NCBI RefSeq assembly: GCF_018613725.1
Contig: NZ_JAGGPS010000022.1
Span: 1-64,000 of the forward strand
Source: Hymenobacter sp. ISL-91
Lineage (GTDB): Bacteria > Bacteroidota > Bacteroidia > Cytophagales > Hymenobacteraceae
Direction of reading: 5' to 3'
DNA: 64,000 bases
The notes under the pieces are model-generated. The model was not told where the DNA came from, did no database searches, and worked only from the letters and a program-made list of their open reading frames with translations. The stretch's first letter is position 1, and each line of letters begins with the position of its first letter. The translations under genes and the position numbers were made by a program. Positions 1-9,315 of this stretch are shown here, piece after piece.

Positions 1-60
1 GGCCCGCCCCGCGGCGCGGTGCTGGTCGTAGGCATGGAGCAGGCGTTCGAGTTCAGTCAT
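1..60 (-). CDS. 5' end of a truncated gene, possibly XdhC family
   Basis: An ATG at 60 opens a reading frame that runs off the left edge after 20 codons without a stop, beginning MTELERLLHAYDQHRAAGRA. The sequence is hydrophilic with no signal peptide. The start resembles the N-terminus of XdhC/CoxI-type molybdenum-enzyme maturation proteins from memory, but 20 residues are too few to prove it. It is read in the same direction as the glycosyltransferase gene that ends at 237, with a palindromic repeat in between. Confidence 0.4.
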   Translation of the reverse strand, partial: MTELERLLHAYDQHRAAGRA

Positions 61-119
61 GTCTTTTGAGCTGTTGGCTGTTAGCTTTTCGTTAGGATAA
101 CTCAAGTTACAAGCACGGT

Positions 120-240
120 GTAGGGGCGGGGCTTAGCTGCGCTGTCCTGCGGTTGCCCCCGCCCGCCGTTGAACGGTTGTCGTTGAACGAGTACCGTGGC
201 AGTGGCGCGAACGGCGGGCGGGGACAAGCCCCGCCCCTAC
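120..240. repeat. GC-rich palindromic repeat, copy 1
   Basis: The outer arms GTAGGGGCGGGGCTT (120-134) and its complement (226-240) and the inner arms around 156-170 and 210-223 form a large imperfect inverted repeat with GTTGAACG motifs between them. A second copy with the same arms and the same GTTGAACG core lies at 58498-58607, so this is a dispersed element. Its right arm supplies the TAG stop codon (237-239) of the glycosyltransferase gene. Confidence 0.8.
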
Positions 241-1301
241 GTCGGGCTGATACCCGCCAGCACTTCTTCCAATGCCGTAAATAGCGCCTGGTTGCCGTGC
301 TGCTCGTATGTTTGTAGGGCCGCTTCAAAGCCCGATAAATCGTAGAGGAAGGCCCGAAGATTATCGGGGCTGATGGTGGCAAAGTGGCGGCCGTAGCCGA
401 GCTTCTCCACCTGTGCGGCGTTGAGAAACTGTTCGAACTGCGCCGGAATAGGCACTGCGCAGATGGGCTTGCGCAGGTATACGGCCTCACTGATGAGCGA
501 GAAGCCGCCGTTGGTTACCACTGCCCGGGCACTGGCCAGGTCGGCCAGGAAACCGGCCTCACTAAAGGCCCGCAACTGCACATTGCCGTGGGTTTCTTCG
601 CGGTTGAAGCCATACACCCGGAACTCCTGGTTGGGCAGCTGCTGCAACTGGGCTACCAGGTTTTGCTGGGTAGTGGCTGATTGATACACCAGCACATGGC
701 GGCCCCGCGTCGGGGCCAGAGCCAGCACCTCGAACCGCAGGATAGGCGGCACCAGCGTGGTGCGCTCCTTGCGCAACGGCAGCCGGAAAAACGTGCTGAT
801 AAGGTAGTGCTGGCTGCGCGGCAGCTTGGCCTGCACCAAGCGGCGGGCCAGCGCCAGGTTGCCCCGCTCGGCGGCCGGCACCGCTACATCCAGCACGGCC
901 CGATTGATTATCTGCATATTATCGATGCTAATAACCGGCAGGCCTTTCCACTGCGCGTAGTAGTAGCTGAACGATTCGAAGTCGGAAATCACTACCTCAG
1001 GCTCGAAGTCGCGCAGTAGCTCGCGGTACTTGCCGAAGTTAACGCGCAGACTTTCCGGGGCCGAGCGCAACGTGAGGGCCGCCGTCCGCGACTTCGATAC
1101 CGTGATGTTCTTGTACGCCAGATGGAAACCTTTTATCTCGTGCACCCCGCCTCCCGGAAAGGCCGCCGCCAGCAGTTGGTAGGCCCGCGAACTGCTCACT
1201 ACCCGCACCTCGTGGCCCTGGTCGAGCAGGTATCCGATAACCACTTTGCTACGGGTAGCGTGCCCCAGCCCTTCGCCGGGCACTCCGTACAGAATTTTCA
1301 T
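237..1301 (-). CDS. Glycosyltransferase, GT-B fold (MJ1255/VC2487-like)
   Basis: This 354-residue protein starts MKILYGVPGEGLGHATRS, the glycine-rich N-terminal loop typical of GT-B glycosyltransferases of the MJ1255/VC2487 group related to MurG. The C-terminal half carries VVTNGGFSLISEAVYLRKP and then PIPAQFEQFLNA, which matches the nucleotide-sugar site where a GG loop and a Gln bind the donor. It has no signal peptide or membrane span, so it should act at the cytoplasmic face on an envelope glycolipid or polysaccharide. Acceptor and sugar cannot be told. The stop codon lies in the palindromic repeat. Only 51 bases separate it from the upstream lipoprotein gene, so the two are probably cotranscribed. 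Confidence 0.75.
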   Translation of the reverse strand: MKILYGVPGEGLGHATRSKVVIGYLLDQGHEVRVVSSSRAYQLLAAAFPGGGVHEIKGFHLAYKNITVSKSRTAALTLRSAPESLRVNFGKYRELLRDFEPEVVISDFESFSYYYAQWKGLPVISIDNMQIINRAVLDVAVPAAERGNLALARRLVQAKLPRSQHYLISTFFRLPLRKERTTLVPPILRFEVLALAPTRGRHVLVYQSATTQQNLVAQLQQLPNQEFRVYGFNREETHGNVQLRAFSEAGFLADLASARAVVTNGGFSLISEAVYLRKPICAVPIPAQFEQFLNAAQVEKLGYGRHFATISPDNLRAFLYDLSGFEAALQTYEQHGNQALFTALEEVLAGISPT

Positions 1302-1352
1302 CGGCTGAAGAGCTGCTTGGATGACGTTATGAGGGCCCGTAAGTATCGTCTA

Positions 1353-2306
1353 CTACCGCCGCGAGGAGCCGGGAATGCGGAACTGCAGGCCCAGGCTCGG
1401 AATAAAGGTGAGGCCGCTAAGCTTAGCAGTTTGGTTGTTGAGCAGCCGGTATTCGCCATAGTTCTGGTAATATACCGACAGCGCCGGAATGACGTAGGCG
1501 TAGCGGTAGCCGAGCTTGGCGTTAAAGAATATTCCGTACGAGCCAAAATTCTGGCGAACCGTGGGTAACTCCGGTACTTTACCCGTTATAAACTGGCTGC
1601 CCGGCCCATTGAACAGGTTGCCCGGGGTGAGGCCGTACCGCAGGAAGGTGTGGGCATACACCACACCATAGGAAATGGCGCCGATTTCTTCTTCTGCTCC
1701 CAACGACTGACTGAACACCAGCGGCACTAGCAGGTCGTGGCGCGAGGCCCGGAAGCCCAGCAACGTATTCACATCATCCAGAAACGGGATGCTGGGCAGC
1801 TTGGTGCGCTGGGTGGCATACTGCAGCCCGATGCTGGCGTAGGTGGTGCCGGGCCGGCTGGCCCCGGGGTTTTCCACGCTGCCCACCGGCCCCAGAAACT
1901 GGTACATGGCATCGAATACGTGCGAGCCGAACGCGTACTTGTAGCCCACATCGAGCCGGTCGATAACGCCGTAGCGCAGGTATAGGTCGGAGGAGGGCCG
2001 TACGGGGTCGAGGGCGTAGGCAATGGCGGCTATCTGCAGCTTCTCAATCGTTCCGTTGTAGCGCACCGTGTCGTTGGCGGACTTCTGGGCCAGGTCGCGG
2101 GCGGCCGATTTGAGCGTGGAGCCCGCCTTGCTGATAGTTTCGGTGGGCACGTTGAAAGCCAGGTTGCCGCCTACCCGAAATTCGCCCCGGGGCGTTACTT
2201 TGCCGGTGCTTACAATGGCGCGGGGCGCGGTGCAGCCCACGGCCAGCAGGCCGGCGCAACCCGCCAGCAGCCCGGCAACCCAGCGCCGGGAGAAAATTGT
2301 GTTCAT
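1353..2306 (-). CDS. Predicted lipoprotein / outer-membrane protein, function unknown
   Basis: A 317-residue protein with a lipoprotein signal peptide and the lipobox LAVGC at Cys25. The rest is rich in alternating hydrophobic and polar strands with many Tyr and Gly (for example YAYVIPALSVYYQNYGEYR) and ends in a short beta-strand-like tail, so a small outer-membrane barrel tethered by lipid is plausible. The ATG at 2306 was chosen because it gives a clean signal peptide; the frame stays open upstream to another ATG. A TACCTTCG element lies at 2354-2361. No specific family is recognised. Confidence 0.65.
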   Translation of the reverse strand: MNTIFSRRWVAGLLAGCAGLLAVGCTAPRAIVSTGKVTPRGEFRVGGNLAFNVPTETISKAGSTLKSAARDLAQKSANDTVRYNGTIEKLQIAAIAYALDPVRPSSDLYLRYGVIDRLDVGYKYAFGSHVFDAMYQFLGPVGSVENPGASRPGTTYASIGLQYATQRTKLPSIPFLDDVNTLLGFRASRHDLLVPLVFSQSLGAEEEIGAISYGVVYAHTFLRYGLTPGNLFNGPGSQFITGKVPELPTVRQNFGSYGIFFNAKLGYRYAYVIPALSVYYQNYGEYRLLNNQTAKLSGLTFIPSLGLQFRIPGSSRR

Positions 2307-2353
2307 AGAGCGGCGCATAAAAAGTACGTTCATTCGGTGGGCCAAAACCGGGC

Positions 2354-2361
2354 CGAAGGTA
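2354..2361 (-). promoter_or_regulatory. Candidate -7 element TACCTTCG
   Basis: Reads TACCTTCG on the minus strand, one base from the Bacteroidota -7 consensus TAnnTTTG, about 50 bases before the lipoprotein ATG at 2306. The same octamer stands at 3622-3629 before the desaturase gene. Confidence 0.4.
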
Positions 2362-2414
2362 CTTTTTATTGCGCAGAGCCGAAACCTCGCTCCTACTACT
2401 AACGGGCAGGCCGG

Positions 2415-3539
2415 CTACGCCGCCACCTGCGCCCGCGACGCCTGCCGGGCCGTAGTCCATGCTCCGGCTCCCATTTGCCACAGCACCCGGCGGTGCGACT
2501 GCAACGCCCCCACAAACGTCGGGTTTTCCAAGTAAGGCAGGTCGAACTCGTGGGCCGTTTCGCGCACAATGCTGGCCAGCGCCGGGTAATGAATGTGGCA
2601 GATCTTCGGAAACAGGTGGTGCTCGATCTGGCGGTTGAGGCCGCCACACAGGAAGCTGGCCAGGCGGCTGTCGGGCGAGAAGTTGGCCGTAGTGCGCAGC
2701 TGATGTACGGCCCAGGCCTCACGCATGTCGTTCTGCTCGTCGGGCAGCGGGAAAGCCGTGCCTTCTACCACATGGGCCAACTGAAACACGAGGCCCAGCA
2801 CCAGCCCCTCCACAAAGTGCATCAGCACAAAGCCCAATGCCCACTGCCACCACGTAATATCGAGCACCAGCAGTGGCACCACAATAAACAGCACGTAGTA
2901 AATAGCCTTATAAAAAAACAGGTTGAAATACTCACGGCGCGGATGGTTGGCCACCTGCTGCCCGATTTTAGGCTGGAAAAACTTTTTGTAATCCTTGCGC
3001 AGCACCCACGAAAGCGAAGCCAGCCCATAGAGCAGAAACGCATACCAGTGCTGATACCGCTGAATCCGGCGCACTGGCTCACTGGCATCGAGCCGCACCA
3101 GGCCGGGCGCTACCTCAATGTCTTCGTCGTGGCCGGCAATGTTGGTGTAGGTATGGTGCACCACGTTGTGGGTGATGTTCCACACGTAGGGGCTGGCCCC
3201 GATCAGGTTGAAAATCAGCCCCAGGCCCTTGTTTACGCGCTTGCTGGCCGAAAACGAACCGTGCAGCGCATCGTGGCACACATTGAAGCCGATAAAGGCG
3301 CAGATAGCCCCAAGCAGCGCCGCCAGCCCGGCCATAACGGGCACGCTGAACTGGTTGGAGATAATCAGCCCGTAGGTGAGCACAAAGGAGCCCAGGAAAA
3401 AGGCGGTTTTGGCCCACATAGCACCGTTGGCGTGGCGCGAGAGGTTGTTGTCGCGGAAATGGGCATCGGCCCGCTCGCGAACTGTGGCAAAAAACGTGGA
3501 ACGCTGGACGTTGGTAAACCGAAGGGGTTTGGTGCTCAT
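2415..3539 (-). CDS. Membrane fatty acid desaturase (acyl-CoA/linoleoyl-CoA type)
   Basis: A 374-residue integral membrane di-iron desaturase that introduces a double bond into an acyl chain. The three histidine boxes are present: HDALH (residues 89-93), HNVVHH (124-129) and QIEHH (about 305-309, followed by LFP). The Gln before the third box is typical of front-end, delta-6-like enzymes. Four or so membrane spans surround the boxes (about 45-85 and 190-245). No fused cytochrome b5 domain is present, so an external electron donor is needed. Likely role is membrane-lipid unsaturation. It has its own upstream promoter-like TACCTTCG at 3622-3629. Confidence 0.88.
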   Translation of the reverse strand: MSTKPLRFTNVQRSTFFATVRERADAHFRDNNLSRHANGAMWAKTAFFLGSFVLTYGLIISNQFSVPVMAGLAALLGAICAFIGFNVCHDALHGSFSASKRVNKGLGLIFNLIGASPYVWNITHNVVHHTYTNIAGHDEDIEVAPGLVRLDASEPVRRIQRYQHWYAFLLYGLASLSWVLRKDYKKFFQPKIGQQVANHPRREYFNLFFYKAIYYVLFIVVPLLVLDITWWQWALGFVLMHFVEGLVLGLVFQLAHVVEGTAFPLPDEQNDMREAWAVHQLRTTANFSPDSRLASFLCGGLNRQIEHHLFPKICHIHYPALASIVRETAHEFDLPYLENPTFVGALQSHRRVLWQMGAGAWTTARQASRAQVAA

Positions 3540-3621
3540 GCGGCTTTGGTGCTGTAGAACAGCAGCAGAGCTACTCTGCTACGGAGGTGAAATCAGGTAG
3601 CCGCCCATTGGCAGACTGCCA

Positions 3622-3629
3622 CGAAGGTA
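3622..3629 (-). promoter_or_regulatory. Candidate -7 element TACCTTCG (desaturase)
   Basis: TACCTTCG on the minus strand, 83 bases before the desaturase ATG. One mismatch to TAnnTTTG. No -33 element was defined. Confidence 0.35.
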
Positions 3630-3764
3630 GTGCTATTGCTCCAACCCAAGGGCCGGCAGCAACTGCCTTCTTCTATTGTTCAGACCCCGAAATTACTGCC
3701 AGGGCCTACGCTGAGGCCTAAACTACTGAAGCAGGTGTTTGGTTCGGCGGCCAATGCCAGCAGC

Positions 3765-4370
3765 TTAGTCCTCGTCGGGGCCAACCGGGTTCTGGCCACT
3801 TAAATAACCGGCCGTAAACACATGGTACTGATCGAAAATAGAGCGCACCGAGCGGCGCAGCACTATTTCGCCCCGCGGCCCGGCCGGCACGCTCACGCCC
3901 GAGGCATAGCCGTTCCAGATGGCTTTGTTCGTGCGGTTGTCGATGAGCGTAACGAGCAGCGTACCTTCTGATAGCAGCAGCCGCACGGGCTGGTAACCTT
4001 TGCGTGCGTCTTTAGGCGTGTCCTCGTCCTCGGCGTTGCCGCTGTTCACCCACTTAGTGAAATCGTCCTGCTGGTAGCCGCGAAAGCGCATATCCCCTTC
4101 AAACAGATGAAAGCTTACCAGCAGGTCGGGCTTGCGGCGGGATGCGCGGTAGCCCTGCACTTTGAGGCGGGTACGAATGGCGTCGCGCAGGGCCTCGCCC
4201 AGCCGGCTGGTGTCGGAGTTGAGGCCTTCGCCGCTCACGAACTCGTAGGTGCGGTAGCGCCGGAACTGCCCGGCATAGCTGTAGTCAGATTCGACCCGGG
4301 CCTCCTGCGACATCAGGCACCCCGACAGCAGCATGCTGGCGCTGCCTAGTAAAGTAATCGTCCAGTTCAT
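3765..4370 (-). CDS. DUF4136 lipoprotein
   Basis: A 201-residue lipoprotein with lipobox LLSGC at Cys18. The mature part has the DUF4136 pattern: a strand with YRTYEF near the start, a helix with LRDAIRTRLKVQGYRASRRKPDLLVSF written as ...KPDLLV, and later strands with TLLVTLIDNRTNKAIWNGYASG. DUF4136 proteins are small periplasmic or outer-membrane lipoproteins common in Bacteroidota, with no known activity. It is a single gene flanked by gaps of 225 bases (toward the desaturase) and 149 bases (toward the deaminase). Confidence 0.8.
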   Translation of the reverse strand: MNWTITLLGSASMLLSGCLMSQEARVESDYSYAGQFRRYRTYEFVSGEGLNSDTSRLGEALRDAIRTRLKVQGYRASRRKPDLLVSFHLFEGDMRFRGYQQDDFTKWVNSGNAEDEDTPKDARKGYQPVRLLLSEGTLLVTLIDNRTNKAIWNGYASGVSVPAGPRGEIVLRRSVRSIFDQYHVFTAGYLSGQNPVGPDED

Positions 4371-4519
4371 AAGCGCATGAAAATTGATGGGGCGTGTTTA
4401 CTAAACTACGAAACCCGGCGCGCTTATCGATTGACTGTCAGACGAAAAAACCCTAATTTTTTACTTTATCAGGCCTCACCTGCACCAGAATGGCCGCAGG
4501 CCGCCCAAGAGTCGAATAC

Positions 4520-5026
4520 TTATTTTTCGGACTGGGCCTGGTGGCGTAGCTGCAGCGCTTTTATCTGCTGGAGCAGGTCGCCGCTGCCGGGGCCTCGCAC
4601 CTCTAGGCCGGGTACCAGCTCCTGCACCGGCAGAAACGTAATGGGCGCGGCCGGCGCACCGGCTTCCTGCAGCCACTGTTCCAGTTGTTGGGCCGAACTC
4701 AGGTACACAATGGGCCCCAAGCCCAGCCAGCCGTGGGCGGCGGCGCACATCGGGCAATGCTCGCCGCTGGTGTACACCGTGGCCCCCGCCCGCTCTTCAG
4801 CCGACAAATTTTCGCCGGCCCAGCGCACCAGCTCCAGTTCGGGGTGGGCCAGGTTATTCAACTCGTTTACGCGGTTGCGGGCCGTGGCTAGTACCTCGCC
4901 GTTGCCACCCACCAGCACCGAGCCAAACGGCTCGTCGCCAGCCTGCAAGGCTTCTTCGGCCAGTTGCAAGCAGTGGCGCAGGTGGATGAGGTCGGTTTCA
5001 GTGAGAGGTTGGGGCATGTGGGGCAT
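4520..5026 (-). CDS. Nucleoside deaminase, zinc-dependent (CDA/TadA superfamily)
   Basis: A 168-residue cytoplasmic deaminase. The zinc motifs are visible: HPELE (His ligand plus the catalytic Glu; many relatives have HAE) and EHCPMCAAA with the PCxxC-type cysteine pair. The N-terminal stretch GDEPFGSVLVGGNGEVLATARN is the substrate-side beta sheet of the family (cited here as GDEPFGSVLV...). Length fits guanine deaminase or general nucleoside deaminases rather than TadA. It probably removes an amino group from a purine or pyrimidine base in salvage; the exact substrate cannot be read off. A second ATG three codons in (MPHMPQ) could be the true start. Confidence 0.82.
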   Translation of the reverse strand: MPHMPQPLTETDLIHLRHCLQLAEEALQAGDEPFGSVLVGGNGEVLATARNRVNELNNLAHPELELVRWAGENLSAEERAGATVYTSGEHCPMCAAAHGWLGLGPIVYLSSAQQLEQWLQEAGAPAAPITFLPVQELVPGLEVRGPGSGDLLQQIKALQLRHQAQSEK

Positions 5027-5238
5027 AGGATTGAATCAAAAGTCAGGGTTTGCCTGGTGTGGCAGAACATGCTTACGCCCAGGCAGCCGGCTACCGTTGC
5101 GCGGCTATGGTATTGGCGTCTGTTGTCGGCAATAAAATGCACGACACCGTTGTAATTGCCCCAGCACGCTCCAGACGAAATATGCCAGAAAGAACTACGC
5201 TTTAGCAGTTTCACGCGACTTGTTATCGGCCTTAACTG

Positions 5239-7254
5239 CTACCGGCGCTTTAGCGTGGCATCGGTAAATATTTCGTTTTTTACTTCTGAGGAAAGCTGCA
5301 GGAACCGTTCGTATTGTTTAAGCACGTCGGCAATTATTTCATTTTTTGTGAAGTACTCAATCGTATAGCCTAATCTATTGTCGCCGAAGTAAGTTATTGG
5401 AATATACGTCTTACTGTCCTGAGCACTCGGAATGTTATCCTCATTCACCAGAAAATCAGATATTATTTTTGGCTGATTCGCAACTCCATATACAAAATCT
5501 TCTATCAGCTCGTGCCGAATAGTGAGGGCCACCCGGGTCGGACTGCCCGTGCTGGATATAGCAGCTACTACTCCTTTCTGGTTTAGCTCTCCGGCCAGAT
5601 CTTCCAGCGCCGGAGAAACAGTTTGAAGAATAAAATCATCGACCAAAGTCTGACTTTTAAAGGCCAGTATTCTGGTAAGCCGCTCTTTCCATAGCTCGCC
5701 CGACCAATTGTGCGCGGCGGGTGCAAATCCTTTCGTATGATAATAGTCGTCCACAATCAGCCCCCGCGCCAGACTATAACAGAACAGAATCATAATTACT
5801 GAAAATGGCAAGGCCGTAATGAGCGTCATTGTCTGCAACGACCCTAGTCCGCCCGCATTTAGCAGCACCAGCGCTAACAATGCCAACAGCACGCCCCAGA
5901 AAGCTAACTGCCATTTCGGGGACTTTTTTGCATTGTTAGTAGCAATTGTATTCATCACGAAAATACCCGAATCGGCCGACGTGACGAAGAATATAAAAAT
6001 TATAAATATGGCAAGAATGCTACTTGCTCCCGAAAACGGTAAATAGGACAAAAACTTAAACAGTAATTCGTCGGTCCGGTCGGCCATCTGGCTCAACACC
6101 CCGCCCGCCGCGTGCTGGTCAAGCCAGATGGCACTGTTGCCGAACACGGTCATCCATATAAAGTTGAAGGCAGTTGGAATGATCAGGACAGCGCCTATAA
6201 ACTCGCGGATGGTCCGGCCGCGCGATATATTGGCAATGAACAGCCCCACAAAGGGAGACCATGAAATCCACCAGGCCCAGTACAGAATCGTCCATTTAAA
6301 AAACCAGGGCTGGCTGGCCGGCTCATAAGCATGCGTATCAAATGTAAGGCGTAGAAACTGCGTTAAGTAGTAGCCGATTCCTTCGGATAATGAGCCAAGC
6401 AAAAAAACCGTAGGGCCTAAAATCAGAATAAACAGCATCAGTGCAATAGCACTCACAATATTGAGCTGACTCAAAAACTTAACTCCTTTATTTACTCCGG
6501 AAGTTGCTGATAAAATGGCAATAATCATTATCACTAAAATAATAGCTGCCTGGTAGCCAAAGCCCTTCCCCTGCAGTACACCTACTTCTACCAACCCCGC
6601 ATTGAGTTGAACTACGCCGAAGCCCAGCGTGGTAGTAATACCAAAAAAAGTACTACACAAGGCAAAAGAATCGATAATATCGCCGGCTACTCCATTTACC
6701 CTGTTTTTCAGAATCGGATAAAAACAGCTACGCAACGATAAAGGCAGCTTGTAGCGGTAAGTAAAATAAGCCAGAGCCAATCCCACAACCGCATAAATAG
6801 CCCAGGCATGAATTCCCCAATGGAAGAAGGTAAATATTTGCGCGTTTTTGGCGCGCTGAACTTCGCTTAGCTCACTGAAAGCTGGCTCGGAAAAGTGGGA
6901 TATTGGCTCTGCGACGCTAAAGTACATCAGACCAATGCCCATGCCCGCCGCAAACAGCATGGATACCCAAGAAAAAAAAGAGTGCTCCGGAACCGAATCG
7001 TCATCCCCGAGTACGATAGAGCCATATTTGCTGAAAAAGAGAATTAATAGAAAAAATACGAATATCGTTACCGAACATACGTACAACCAGTTAAGATTAG
7101 TGAATATCCAGTTTTGTGTATTCGACAATAAAATAGCAGCCGTATTCGGAAAGAAGCTGGCAATCAAAGTAACGGACATAATAAATACCAGGCTCGGAAT
7201 TACAATACCTTTTTTGAAGGTGCTTGCCAGGAATAGTTGCTTTACTTTATACAT
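5239..7254 (-). CDS. BCCT-family choline/betaine transporter, BetT-like
   Basis: A 671-residue transporter with about 12 membrane spans. The family signature in the eighth span region reads KWTILYWAWWISWSPFVGL, with the Trp-rich WxWW core that forms the substrate box in BCCT proteins. After the last span (LPFSVIMILFCYSLARGLIV) there is a cytosolic tail of about 150 residues, as in E. coli BetT, whose tail takes part in osmotic control. It most likely imports choline or glycine betaine with Na+ or H+ as osmoprotectant. The DNA is visibly AT-richer than both neighbours and uses more A/T-ending codons, which suggests transfer. No betA/betB genes stand nearby. Confidence 0.88.
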   Translation of the reverse strand: MYKVKQLFLASTFKKGIVIPSLVFIMSVTLIASFFPNTAAILLSNTQNWIFTNLNWLYVCSVTIFVFFLLILFFSKYGSIVLGDDDSVPEHSFFSWVSMLFAAGMGIGLMYFSVAEPISHFSEPAFSELSEVQRAKNAQIFTFFHWGIHAWAIYAVVGLALAYFTYRYKLPLSLRSCFYPILKNRVNGVAGDIIDSFALCSTFFGITTTLGFGVVQLNAGLVEVGVLQGKGFGYQAAIILVIMIIAILSATSGVNKGVKFLSQLNIVSAIALMLFILILGPTVFLLGSLSEGIGYYLTQFLRLTFDTHAYEPASQPWFFKWTILYWAWWISWSPFVGLFIANISRGRTIREFIGAVLIIPTAFNFIWMTVFGNSAIWLDQHAAGGVLSQMADRTDELLFKFLSYLPFSGASSILAIFIIFIFFVTSADSGIFVMNTIATNNAKKSPKWQLAFWGVLLALLALVLLNAGGLGSLQTMTLITALPFSVIMILFCYSLARGLIVDDYYHTKGFAPAAHNWSGELWKERLTRILAFKSQTLVDDFILQTVSPALEDLAGELNQKGVVAAISSTGSPTRVALTIRHELIEDFVYGVANQPKIISDFLVNEDNIPSAQDSKTYIPITYFGDNRLGYTIEYFTKNEIIADVLKQYERFLQLSSEVKNEIFTDATLKRR

Positions 7255-7449
7255 GTATGGCTTGTCTTACGGTTTTGTGACCAAGGCCTGTGCGCAGGGC
7301 CGATTCGTATTATTTACGCAGAAAGAGGCCCCGCTGCTACCGTTCAGAGGCAGGGTGGCGGCGGCCGGCGACTTCAGACTTACTGGGCGCTTACCGGATT
7401 GGCCCGGCCGGCAGACTGCTGGCGGGTTAGCGGGTAAAATACACAACTA

Positions 7450-9315
7450 CTACCGGTACCCGGCCGCCTGCAGCTTAAACAACTCAGCGTAGCGCCCGCC
7501 TTTGGCCAGCAATTCCTCGTGGCTGCCGATTTCCACGAACTGGCCATTCTCGATGACTAAGATGCGGTCGGCCATGCGCACGGTGCTGAAGCGGTGGCTA
7601 ATGAGGACGGCCGTTTTGCCCCGTGTCAGGTCGTTGAAGCGCTGGAAGACCTCGTACTCGGCTCGGGCGTCGAGGGCGGCGGTGGGCTCATCGAGTATCA
7701 GCAACTGGGCGTCGCGCATGTAGGCGCGGCCGAGGGCAATTTTCTGCCACTCGCCGCCGCTCAGGTCTACGCCCCCGTTGAAGCGGCGGCCAATCATCTG
7801 GTCGTAGCCGGCGGGCAGTTTGGCAATTACCGAATCGGCCAAGCTTTGGGCGGCAGCCTTCTCGATGCGGGGACGGTTATGCTGCTGCTCGATACGACCC
7901 ACGGCTAGGTTCTGGCCGGCCGGCAGCTGGAAGCGCACGAAATCCTGAAAAATAACGCCGATTTCCTGGCGTAACTCGCGCGGGTCGTAGTCGCGCAGGT
8001 CGTGGCCGTCGAGCAGGATGCGCCCTTCGGTGGGGTCGTAGAGGCGCGAGAGCAGTTTCACCATGGTGGTTTTGCCGGCCCCGTTTTCGCCCACCAGCGC
8101 CAGCTTCTCGCCGGCCCGCAGTCGGAAGTTGAGGTTGCGCAAGGCCCACTTTTCGGCGTTGCGGTACTTAAAGCCCACGTTTTCAAACGTGAAGCCCTCG
8201 CGGATGGGGTTGGGGAAGGGCCGCACCGGCTGGCTTTCGTCGCGGCGGATGCGGGGCTGGAGCTGGAAGAAATCGAAGAAATCCTGCAGGTACAGCGCCC
8301 CTTCGGCCACCGCGCTGAAGCGGCTCAGAATTCCTTCGAGCAGGCCCCGCATGCGGGCAAACGAACCGGCCAGAAACGTGAGCTGGCCAATGCTGACCAC
8401 GCCCGCCACGGCCTGCATAATAATGTAGACGTAGGCCGCGTAATAGCCCGCCGCGCCCACCGCCGCGAAGAACGTGCCCCAGCCGGCCCGCTTCACCACC
8501 AGGGCCTTATTTTTCTGGTAGAAGTCGTCGGACAACGTGCGGAATCTATCCGTGAGAAAGGTCGAGAGGCCGAAGATTTTCACTTCCTTGGCCGTGTCGT
8601 CGGAGGCGCCGGTTTGGCGCAGGTAGTCCAGCTCGCGGCGCTCGGGTGTCCAGCCATGCACCAGCGAGTAGCTGCGCTCGTTGAAGTGCGACTCGCCCAG
8701 AAACGCCGGCACCACGGCCACCAGCAGCAGCACCAGCAGCCAGGGATTGAACGCCACCAGCCCCACGGCCAGAAAACCCATCGTAATGGCATCCTGGGCC
8801 TGGCTGAGCACCTGCGACATGAGCACGGTGCGCGACAGCGTCTGCCGGCGGGCCCGCTCCAGCTTGTCGTAAAAGGTGCTGTCCTCGAACTGGTCGAGGT
8901 CGAGCTCGGCGGCGTGCTCCATCAGCCGGATGGAGGTCTGGTTGGCAAACAGGTCGCCGAGCAGCGAGTCGAGCAGCGCCACACCCCGGCCCAGCGCGTC
9001 GGACAGAATGGCCAGCCCGAACTCCAGGGCCACCAGCGTGAGGACCGGCGTCAGCTCCCGGGCCTGAGCCGGCTGGCGGCTCAGGCCGATAATGGCGTCG
9101 AGGATGAGCTGAGCCACGTAGAGCATGGCGACAGGCAGGGCCGCCCGCAGCAGGCGCAGCGCCACGTTGCCCAGCGTCAGGGCCGGACTGGTCTGCCAAA
9201 TCAGGCGCAAAAAGGCCGGCAGGTTTTTAAGAGCCGAAAACCGCTCGCGCACCGAAAGGGCAGGTTTGCCATCGGGGCGGGGCTTTTTGGCAAAAAAGGA
9301 ATCAGAAGGAGCCAT
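7450..9315 (-). CDS. ABC transporter, fused permease and ATPase (exporter type)
   Basis: A 621-residue half-transporter, so it works as a dimer. The N-terminal region has about six spans (for example VALRLLRAALPVAMLYVAQL, and AITMGFLAVGLVAFNPWLLV written in part). The C-terminal ATPase has Walker A GENGAGKTTMVKLL (near residue 405), the signature LSGGEWQKIALGR (near 518), Walker B LLILDEPTAALD (near 538) and the H-loop VLISHRF. Fold and order match lipid, peptide or drug exporters. The start at 9315 (MAPSDSF) is preferred; the frame is open further upstream but would run into the divergent gene at 9482. No partner gene hints at the substrate. Confidence 0.85.
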   Translation of the reverse strand: MAPSDSFFAKKPRPDGKPALSVRERFSALKNLPAFLRLIWQTSPALTLGNVALRLLRAALPVAMLYVAQLILDAIIGLSRQPAQARELTPVLTLVALEFGLAILSDALGRGVALLDSLLGDLFANQTSIRLMEHAAELDLDQFEDSTFYDKLERARRQTLSRTVLMSQVLSQAQDAITMGFLAVGLVAFNPWLLVLLLVAVVPAFLGESHFNERSYSLVHGWTPERRELDYLRQTGASDDTAKEVKIFGLSTFLTDRFRTLSDDFYQKNKALVVKRAGWGTFFAAVGAAGYYAAYVYIIMQAVAGVVSIGQLTFLAGSFARMRGLLEGILSRFSAVAEGALYLQDFFDFFQLQPRIRRDESQPVRPFPNPIREGFTFENVGFKYRNAEKWALRNLNFRLRAGEKLALVGENGAGKTTMVKLLSRLYDPTEGRILLDGHDLRDYDPRELRQEIGVIFQDFVRFQLPAGQNLAVGRIEQQHNRPRIEKAAAQSLADSVIAKLPAGYDQMIGRRFNGGVDLSGGEWQKIALGRAYMRDAQLLILDEPTAALDARAEYEVFQRFNDLTRGKTAVLISHRFSTVRMADRILVIENGQFVEIGSHEELLAKGGRYAELFKLQAAGYR

